Positions 5,985 through 10,522 of a stretch of DNA of 10,522 nucleotides are shown one piece after another. The notes below the pieces were generated by a model. The model saw only the letters and a program-made list of their open reading frames with translations, ran no database searches and was not told where the DNA came from. The DNA is from JAABRU01 sp050180235 (GTDB lineage Bacteria > Desulfobacterota > Desulfobacteria > Desulfobacterales > Desulfococcaceae). Both the position numbers and the translations under genes were made by a program. The stretch spans positions 1-10,522 of the forward strand of contig JBFXEJ010000157.1 of NCBI GenBank assembly GCA_050180235.1. The letters are read 5' to 3'. Positions within the stretch are counted from its first letter, which is position 1. Each line of letters starts with the position of its first letter.

Positions 5985-6593
5985 TCATACCTGATTCAGA
6001 ATTTTTTCAAACTCCTGCAGACTCCCGCAGCGGAAAACCTGACGGAACAGTCCTTTCAGCACATCCCGGTTGTCCATGTTCCGAATACGCTCTGATATAT
6101 GCTGCGGAATCAGACTGAATCTCTCAATCAGCGCATCTGTGAGCATTTCACGGGTGTTTTCAAGTATTCCCAAAAATCTTCCTTCCCTCATGCCTTTTTT
6201 GATTCCTATGGATTTGCCCTCCTCAAATCCTGTGCATCTGCCCTCCTCAAATGCTTTTTCCTTTGCAGTTTCAAGAGATTGTTGCATTTGAAAATACTCA
6301 AACACTTCTTTCAGATATTCCATGTCGTGTTTTCTCCTCAGAATATTTCCAAATTCTTCTATATTCTTGGATCTTAAAACCTGTCTGAGCAGTTCTTTGA
6401 TCACATCCATGTTCCGTATATCACGGATCAGATCAGAAACAGACTGCGAAATCAGACCGAATTTTTCAATTACTGCCTCCACAAGCATTTCATGGTAACT
6501 TTCAAGAAGTTCCAGACTGCTGCATTCTTCATGCACCAGGATATTCTCACTTTTGAGGCATTTTTCCTTTGCAGTTTGAGTAACATTCAGCAT
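5985..6593 (-). CDS. Rpn/PD-(D/E)XK-associated C-terminal region, tandemly duplicated
   Basis: The protein has 202 residues from the ATG at 6593, chosen for the excellent AGGAGGTAAAA site; the frame stays open further upstream but without a site. It has no nuclease motif. Residues 5-87 and 108-202 are two copies of one unit: TAKEK, a variable part, then EMLVEAVIEKFGLISQSVSD versus EMLTDALIERFSLIPQHISE, then RNMDVIKELLRQV versus NRDVLKGLFRQV, then IEEFGNIL versus LQEFEKIL. Copy 2 also has the glycine-periodic stretch FEEGKSIGIKKGMREG, typical of the C-terminal part of Rpn-type transposase-related nucleases. It was probably once the tail of the gene fragment at 6547-6903, with which it overlaps in another frame by 47 nt. 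Whether it is still used is unclear; the ribosome-binding site says it could be translated. Confidence 0.65.
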   Translation of the reverse strand: MLNVTQTAKEKCLKSENILVHEECSSLELLESYHEMLVEAVIEKFGLISQSVSDLIRDIRNMDVIKELLRQVLRSKNIEEFGNILRRKHDMEYLKEVFEYFQMQQSLETAKEKAFEEGRCTGFEEGKSIGIKKGMREGRFLGILENTREMLTDALIERFSLIPQHISERIRNMDNRDVLKGLFRQVFRCGSLQEFEKILNQV

Positions 6594-6903
6594 TTTTACC
6601 TCCTTTTCCTGTTTTCTGGGGTTCACCCGGAAAATGACAGGCTGCAAAGCGGTACAGGTCGGATTTTTTCAGATTCCGCTGTTCCTCAATGTGATAAATG
6701 TGTTCCCGGTCGTCGCGGAGCATGACATCCACCCGGCCTGATGTCACTTTTATCTCCGCAGGCTCAAACCCGAAAACCTCCTCAATGCGGCCGGTTTCCA
6801 GTCCCAGAACCTCAAGTGTCTGCCCCTGCAATGCCCCGGCCAGCCATTTTACAATAATGTCGTAATTCTGATCGCATTCCGATCCGTTCCGGTTTTCCAT
6901 CAT
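6547..6903 (-). pseudogene. Rpn-family PD-(D/E)XK nuclease/transposase-like, N-terminal fragment
   Basis: This 118-residue ORF starts at ATGATG behind CCGGAG. Residues 1-91 match the N-terminal catalytic part of Rpn-type proteins: NYDIIVKWLAGALQGQTLEV, then GRVDVMLRDD with Asp59, then the strand HIYHIEEQRN with Glu73/Glu74 and Gln75 (the E-x-Q form of the active site), then SDLYRFAACHF. After Phe91 the frame continues with 27 residues (PGEPQKTGKGGKNAE...) that do not look like the family. The middle of a normal member, roughly 100-150 residues by recall, is missing, and the tail continues in another frame. I read this as an internal deletion that split the gene. The fragment keeps start signals and the catalytic residues, so a small product is possible. 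Confidence 0.6.
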
Positions 6904-6927
6904 TTTCTCCGGTTTAAAAAAATTTCA

Positions 6928-7083
6928 GGTAGTGGGTAAAATCCGTTGAAAATCCCCCTCCCCTTGTGGGAGGGGTTAGGGGAGGGGTAAAAATAATATC
7001 CTGCAACAAACTGATGTTTTCACCCTCCCCTGCCCCTCCCTCAAGGGAGGGGAGACCGTCATCAACGGATTTGACCCACTACC
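6928..7083. mobile_element. MITE-like element, copy 2 (156 bp) with 8-bp flanking direct repeat
   Basis: Terminal inverted repeats of 22 nt (6928-6949 and 7062-7083) match at 21 positions. The interior resembles copy 1: a C-rich then G-rich fold-back (6953-6988), then TGATGTTTTCACCCTCCCC and a second fold-back ending AGGGAGGGGAGACC. The flanks carry AAATTTCA on both sides (6920-6927 and 7084-7091), which looks like a target-site duplication. It sits just upstream of the nuclease fragment's start codon and may have displaced that gene's promoter. Confidence 0.8.
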
Positions 7084-7244
7084 AAATTTCAGATAAATAC
7101 CAAAGGTTAAATATGATTGTCTGCATTCGGCGTCAGGAATGTTTTTTGGAACACGCGGGAGCTGATGAATCTTAAGATACTTTCCCGCACCTGTTTATGG
7201 TATTCTTCTGCGGAAAACACCTTTTACAGCATAAGTCCCTCATT

Positions 7245-9077
7245 TTACTCCCTGTAAAATGCGTTGACAATTTCCAGATACTCGGCCAGCAGAATCTTGC
7301 TGACCACGAAAATATGTCCCACATTCTTTTCTATGGTGCGGTTCAGACCCCCGCGGGTCACACAGATATTGCCGCTTTTCTGATCCTGCACGCATTCACC
7401 CACCTGTCCCCACAGTTCGCTGGCAATGCAGGAACCGGTGGGAGCAATGGGATCACGCTCTCCCCGGTAGTCAAAAATGGCAACCCCGCCTTCCCGCAGC
7501 ATAGCCATATTCACAGGTTTTCCGTCCAAATCCGGTATGGAACCGGGAAGCCGGTATTCGCCTGTGTAAATCTGATTGCCGATGAAAATATTGCTCAGCC
7601 ATTCCCGGTGGGCTTTGGCCGCAAATTTGGTTCCGTGCGTAAGCCAGTAAACAAAGGGCGCGGAATCCCGGATCGCGCCCGGAAATCCTGCCCGTCCGTA
7701 AAAACCGGAGCAGATATAATACTGAACTCCGGGCTGAATTTCCTGCATGCCAATGTCAATGATCTGGGGAGGAATATTGACATCCCCGAACAGTTCCTGC
7801 ATGAGAAGAAGATTGTACTGTGCGCGGATGACTTTGCGCATGGGGCCGTGACCGCTTTCCCCGTCATCAAATTTCACAGGCGAGGCCATGAGTGCCACTT
7901 TGCGGATATCCATTGTTTTGCCCAAAGCCCTGCGTTCCTCCACCCGTCTTGCCAGATACGGCATAAACAGGGTTCCGGCCATGCAGTAGGCCATTGCGTA
8001 AATTTCCTGTCCCGGATGTCTTTTTTTGATAAGATTCAGATAGGTGTCATGAACTGTCTTGCCATAGAAATCCAGTCCCAGATCTTTTTCTTCAGGACCG
8101 GGATCTCCATGATCAATGAGATAAACCGCATATCCCTCTTTCAGCATTCCCTCCACAACGGATTTGCCCCTGTCCAGATCAAAGATTTCCGGTTTGTTGA
8201 TCAGAGGCGAGGCCATGTACAGAACTTTGCCGTTGGGAGTCACCCCTTCAGGCAGGGAATAATGGCGCAGCCGCACCGTATGCAAATCTGAGCCGGGAAC
8301 CACTTCATAAGGGGAATATCCCAGTTTTCCGCGTGTTGTGCGTTCAGAAAATCCCACAATGTCAAAGGCATCCTCGTTGTACAGATTTTCCAGCCGGATA
8401 CGCAGTCCTTCCAGATATGCGGGAAAAGGCATGGCAGGAGAGCCGTCTTCATTGCGTTTTGCATAAGGCATTTCCCCTTCTTTCAAAGGCTGTTCTGTAA
8501 CCAGAAGCAGCAGACTGATCATCAGTTCCTTCATGGCCTTCAGACGGGTAAGTCCTGCTGAAAAATAGCTTTTCTCCAGCCAGGAAAATTCATCCATATA
8601 TTCTTCCAGCAGTTTTTTCCCTTCTGCGGAGCAGGTGAGTTCCAGTGCTTTTTCCGGATCAAATTTCCCGTCTTTTATGAAATGTCTGCACAGATGACGG
8701 ATAAGTGTGGCATATTTCTGTTCCGTTCTGCGGTTATGCTCCACAAAAAAATCCGGTTCGGCCCCGGTTTTGGCCGCAATCCTGGCCTGGGTGCGTATGG
8801 GCCTGAGCACAAAAACATCCAGAAGAATCTCCTGCCATTTGGCAATGAACGCGGCAGAGGCAAAAGGGCCGTACAGTTCAGCGGAGTTGCCAAGGGAACG
8901 CAGATATTCCCGCAGATCCATCAGGCTTTTGACCTGCTGTCCTACGAGCTGGCTTACCCAGTTATGGGTGTTTTTGTATTTTTCCGGATTGTCCGCAGGT
9001 GTGGTTCCCACGATTTTCAGCAGAGCATCCGGCGATATTCTCTCTGTTTTTTCCTTGTCACATTCTGTTTTCAGCAT
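7245..9077 (-). CDS. Poly(3-hydroxyalkanoate) synthase-like alpha/beta hydrolase (divergent PhaC)
   Basis: The protein has 610 residues from the ATG at 9077, which follows AAAGGTGACAGAA; a GTG three codons earlier is open but poorly placed. PhaC enzymes join hydroxyacyl-CoA units into storage polyester on cytoplasmic granules. The N-terminal third is helical. The core has VLYMASPLINKPEIFDLDRG (compare the PhaC INKFYILDL segment) and AVYLIDHGDPG. The nucleophile loop is AYCMAG with Cys365, then Asp542 in FDYRGERDPIAP and His588 in NVGHIFVV, giving the Cys-Asp-His triad. The usual G-x-C-x-G-G box is altered to A-Y-C-M-A-G, and Asp and His lie 46 residues apart, wider than in well-known class I enzymes. 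The length fits class I, and no PhaE-like partner or phaA/phaB gene is adjacent. It stands as a single gene. A related hydrolase activity cannot be excluded. Confidence 0.75.
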   Translation of the reverse strand: MLKTECDKEKTERISPDALLKIVGTTPADNPEKYKNTHNWVSQLVGQQVKSLMDLREYLRSLGNSAELYGPFASAAFIAKWQEILLDVFVLRPIRTQARIAAKTGAEPDFFVEHNRRTEQKYATLIRHLCRHFIKDGKFDPEKALELTCSAEGKKLLEEYMDEFSWLEKSYFSAGLTRLKAMKELMISLLLLVTEQPLKEGEMPYAKRNEDGSPAMPFPAYLEGLRIRLENLYNEDAFDIVGFSERTTRGKLGYSPYEVVPGSDLHTVRLRHYSLPEGVTPNGKVLYMASPLINKPEIFDLDRGKSVVEGMLKEGYAVYLIDHGDPGPEEKDLGLDFYGKTVHDTYLNLIKKRHPGQEIYAMAYCMAGTLFMPYLARRVEERRALGKTMDIRKVALMASPVKFDDGESGHGPMRKVIRAQYNLLLMQELFGDVNIPPQIIDIGMQEIQPGVQYYICSGFYGRAGFPGAIRDSAPFVYWLTHGTKFAAKAHREWLSNIFIGNQIYTGEYRLPGSIPDLDGKPVNMAMLREGGVAIFDYRGERDPIAPTGSCIASELWGQVGECVQDQKSGNICVTRGGLNRTIEKNVGHIFVVSKILLAEYLEIVNAFYRE

Positions 9078-9182
9078 TTCTGTCACCTTTCATTATAATA
9101 TGTGGTATATATGGTTCATCATCAGTTGTTTGCTGCGATCTGAGAAATAACAGGCTTTTTTTGCTGAAATTTTTTTCAGATT
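9078..9182. other. Upstream region of the phaC-like gene
   Basis: On the minus strand this AT-rich stretch holds TATAAT (9092-9097), but only 14 nt before the chosen ATG and without a good -35 box, so it would give almost no leader. An AAAAAAATTTCAGCAAAAAAA stretch lies further upstream. The promoter must be in this stretch or beyond, but I cannot fix it. Confidence 0.3.
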
Positions 9183-9321
9183 TCATATTGGGGATTTCCC
9201 CAAAAATATATCATTGCACAGAAGATTTGGCAGATATTCCAGAGGTTCGGCACGGTCTGTGTAAACCTCCTCCGGTGTAATCGGGCGGATGGCCCGGGGG
9301 AAGGGGCTGATTCGGGTTCAT
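9183..9321 (-). pseudogene. Frameshifted N-terminal fragment of an AAA-type ATPase
   Basis: An ATG at 9321 behind AAAAAGGAGATTTCCC opens MNPNQPLPPGHPP and then leaves a sensible frame. In the next frame, from about the same base, the reading is ITPEEVYTDRAEPLEYLPN and so on to a TGA at 9183. Removing one base in CCGCCCGATTACACC joins the two parts. The joined wording (PITPEEVYTDR..EYL) recalls the N-terminus of a family of P-loop ATPases in which a GQRRMGKTE motif follows soon after. Here no P-loop follows, so only the first 45 or so residues remain. The identification is by recall. Confidence 0.45.
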
Positions 9322-9549
9322 GGGAAATCTCCTTTTTGTATGGGGAAAAGCGGGACGGGCGGCTGCACTCATCACAGACTGTTTTTTTTGGCTTTCTGCA
9401 AATAAAACAGATCCGGCGCAGCAGATTCATTTATACCTGCCGCGTCCGGAGCCGTCAATGAAAAGTCTGAACTGCTGGCGGCAGGAACGAAAAATTTTAG
9501 TCTGCTGTCAGTCTGATACTCTGAAATCTGTCAAATCCTGCATCTGTTT
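9322..9549. other. Intergenic stretch without a supported gene
   Basis: Apart from the ribosome-binding site of the ATPase fragment at its left edge, I see no convincing reading frame or strong hairpin. A short CTGCCGC / GCGGCAG pair (9437 and 9478) and one half of the GTCAAATCCTG word (9529-9540) are present. Confidence 0.4.
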
Positions 9550-9668
9550 CCCACAGAGAACTGCAAAGAGAACACAGAGAGTTTCTGTGCGAATTAAGAC
9601 TTGGATTCCGGTGATTTGACAACTTTTCTGAAAGCTGTCAAATCCTGTGTCTCTGTGTCCTCTGTGGT
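9550..9668. repeat. CACAGAG palindromic element, copy 1
   Basis: It begins CCCACAGAGAAC and ends TCTCTGTGTCCTCTGTGG, so the outer arms are related inverted repeats. Inside are ACACAGAGAGTTTCTGTGCG (small hairpin), TGGATTCCGG and a second hairpin based on GATTTGACA / TGTCAAATC. The same order of parts recurs at 9763-9891. No coding function is apparent. Confidence 0.65.
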
Positions 9669-9691
9669 TTTTTATACTCTGTGTTATCTGT

Positions 9692-9735
9692 GGGAAAGCA
9701 AAAAACCGCTTTGCTTAATTTTTGCACTCCTCCGG
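9692..9735. repeat. 44-bp repeat, copy A
   Basis: It runs from GGGAAAGC through AAAAAACCGCTTTGCTTAAT to CACTCCTCCGG and is identical over all 44 bases to 9942-9985. It directly follows the CACAGAG palindromic element. Confidence 0.85.
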
Positions 9736-9762
9736 AACATATGTCTGACTGTGCATCTGTTT

Positions 9763-9891
9763 CCCACAGAGATCACAGAGGACTGCACAGAGAACACAGA
9801 GATTTTCTGTGCAAAGCAAAAACTGGATTCCGGCAGGATTTGACAAGTTTCTGAAAGATGTCAAATCCTGTGTCTCTGTGTTCTCTGTGGG
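9763..9891. repeat. CACAGAG palindromic element, copy 2
   Basis: It has the same architecture as 9550-9668: CCCACAGAGATCACAGAGG at the left, ACACAGAGATTTTCTGTGC, then CTGGATTCCGG, then a perfect 12-bp hairpin (9834-9845 with 9859-9870, arm CAGGATTTGACA), and TCTCTGTGTTCTCTGTGGG at the right. The outer arms can pair, giving a long branched foldback. Confidence 0.7.
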
Positions 9892-9905
9892 AAACCCACC
9901 GGACT

Positions 9906-9985
9906 GCAGAAAACCGCTTTGCTTAATTTTTGCACTCCTCCGGGAAAGCAAAAAACCGCTTTGCTTAATTTTTGCACTCCTCCGG
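9906..9985. repeat. 44-bp repeat, copies B (5' truncated) and C in tandem
   Basis: Copy B (9906-9943) lacks the first few bases; copy C (9942-9985) is complete and identical to copy A at 9692. The shared part holds AAAGC/GCTTT arms, and on the minus strand it starts GGAGGAGTGCAAAAATTAAG. The copies meet head to tail and share GG at the join. Confidence 0.85.
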
Positions 9986-10002
9986 CAATGCGAATCGGCA
10001 GG

Positions 10003-10035
10003 AAATCATGAGGGTTTTGAAAACCCTCATGATTT
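10003..10035 (-). terminator. Perfect hairpin behind the gene fragment at 10055 (terminator-like)
   Basis: The 16-nt arms 10003-10018 and 10020-10035 are exactly complementary around a single base (arm AAATCATGAGGGTTTT). On the minus strand it begins 20 nt after the stop codon of the small ORF, where a terminator would lie. No U-tract follows beyond the TTT in the arm, so termination is inferred from position and stem strength. Confidence 0.5.
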
Positions 10036-10054
10036 GGTATTTGGAAAGACGGTT

Positions 10055-10192
10055 TTACCGCAGTTTTGCGGCTTTCTGCAGGTTGTAAACAACTTCCCCC
10101 ATTCCCCAGATGCCGTCATATCCCAAATCAGTGATATAAGCGGTATCCTCCGCGGGAATCCCGGTCATCATTTTCAGCAGGTAAGTACTCAT
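10055..10192 (-). CDS. Small ORF, probably the 3' end of a truncated gene (unrecognised)
   Basis: It has 45 residues from the ATG at 10192, or 51 from an in-frame ATG at 10210. The protein reads MSTYLLKMMTGIPAEDTAYI, then TDLGYDGIWGMGEVVYNLQK, then AAKLR. The composition and codon use are like the normal genes here, unlike the AT-rich DNA that begins at about 10195. No ribosome-binding site is clear before either ATG. A perfect hairpin follows the stop. I read it as the tail of a larger gene whose front was replaced by the AT-rich sequence. I do not recognise the family. Confidence 0.4.
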   Translation of the reverse strand: MSTYLLKMMTGIPAEDTAYITDLGYDGIWGMGEVVYNLQKAAKLR

Positions 10193-10275
10193 CCAAAAGT
10201 TATTTAACATAAATTTTAGTTGTGATATATAGAAACCTTCATACCTTTATTAAATTTGTTATACGGAGATTTCCT

Positions 10276-10485
10276 ATGAAATATATATCACCTTTATCGG
10301 AAAAAGAACAGAATACTTTGGAATCCGCAAGGGCTGTTCAATCCTCTTTAATACCTTTATATTTCAGAATATTTTTGATATTGATACAGTTAGAATACTT
10401 AAGTTTTTTGTCTAAGACTATATTATTCTTTGTTTTCAGTGCGTTATTGTCAAAATTTTATCCGGAAAACTATGCAAGTTATTGA
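10276..10485 (+). pseudogene. Possible relic of an IS630-type transposase N-terminus in AT-rich DNA
   Basis: The ATG at 10276 follows TACGGAGATTTCCT, a fair ribosome-binding site. The first residues, MKYISPLSEKEQNTLE, resemble the opening of IS630-family transposases (MKYISPLTEEE...). Beyond about residue 24 this frame turns hydrophobic (LYFRIFLILIQLEYLSFLSK) and no longer fits. A neighbouring frame reads IFDIDTVRILKFF, loosely like the next helix-turn-helix of that family, which suggests a frameshift and decay. Alternatively it is a small membrane-associated protein of 69 residues. The region 10195-10522 is much more AT-rich than the rest of the window, a sign of separate origin. Confidence 0.35.
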
Positions 10486-10522
10486 TTTTTAATTATTTAA
10501 TCCGACATGATTTGATTTTATC

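Noticed and set aside
7197..8291. A 364-codon open frame on the + strand opposite the PhaC-like gene
   Set aside because: It overlaps the well-supported minus-strand CDS, has low-complexity His/Phe-rich content and no recognisable motif.
9084..9125. TATAAT at 9092-9097 (minus strand) as the phaC promoter
   Set aside because: It lies only 14 nt before the start codon and has no acceptable -35 box at 16-18 nt, so the transcript would have almost no leader.
9176..9430. 84-codon minus-strand frame with CxxC-like pairs (ICFICRK, VCDEC)
   Set aside because: It crosses the better-supported ATPase fragment in another frame, has no ribosome-binding site and runs into unrelated sequence after the cysteine pairs.
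9540..9985. Repeated units that might be a CRISPR array
   Set aside because: The units are few, unequal in length and palindromic throughout, with no regular 25-40 bp repeat separated by unique spacers, and no cas gene.

Overview
The window looks like a piece of a large, repeat-rich genome of the Desulfobacterota, possibly a filamentous or multicellular Desulfonema/magnetotactic-type sulfate reducer. The grounds are indirect: moderate-to-high GC genes with strong GGAG ribosome-binding sites, an NtrY-type kinase, a PhaC-like synthase, a broken Rpn-type nuclease gene of a kind common in such genomes, a STAND NTPase carrying a formylglycine-generating-enzyme (FGE) domain, and several families of intergenic palindromic repeats. 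The taxonomic call is inference from family recall, not a search.

Layout: (1) 1-1152, the C-terminal part of an NtrY-like sensor histidine kinase on the + strand, closed by a strong intrinsic terminator. (2) 1185-1419, a gene-end remnant, a solo terminal repeat and a complete 146-bp MITE-like element that abuts the next gene. (3) 1423-1900 (-), a type II toxin-antitoxin pair (RelE/YafQ-like toxin, small helical antitoxin). (4) 1901-2619, about 700 bp without a gene, filled with two or three families of hairpin-forming repeats. (5) 2620-5804 (-), a translationally coupled two-gene unit: a 135-residue helical protein with a GDGN tail, and a 926-residue NACHT NTPase fused to a C-terminal FGE/C-type-lectin-like domain. 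This is the main candidate for an unusual immune or conflict system. (6) 5985-6903 (-), remains of an Rpn-like PD-(D/E)XK nuclease: a truncated catalytic domain followed by a separate ORF made of two copies of the C-terminal region. (7) 6928-7083, a second, 156-bp MITE copy flanked by an 8-bp direct repeat. (8) 7245-9077 (-), a divergent poly(hydroxyalkanoate) synthase-like protein. (9) 9078-10522, about 1.4 kb of decayed sequence: a frameshifted fragment of an ATPase gene, a partly duplicated block of CACAGAG-type hairpin repeats, the 3' end of an unknown gene with a perfect hairpin behind it, and an abrupt change to AT-rich DNA carrying what may be the relic of an IS630-type transposase.

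How the genes work together: only the NACHT-FGE pair and the toxin-antitoxin pair show real operon coupling (4-nt and 8-nt overlaps). The NACHT unit fits a STAND sensor design, with an N-terminal adaptor region, a central NTPase switch and a C-terminal recognition domain. The recognition loop, just after the RGGS-type motif, contains a 27-nt patch that is 25/27 A+T inside a GC-rich gene. This is the position that diversity-generating retroelements (DGRs) mutate in other CLec-fold proteins, but no reverse transcriptase or template repeat is visible here. The kinase and the PhaC-like enzyme appear to be independent housekeeping genes. The rest of the window reads as accessory DNA shaped by insertion, deletion and repeat spread.
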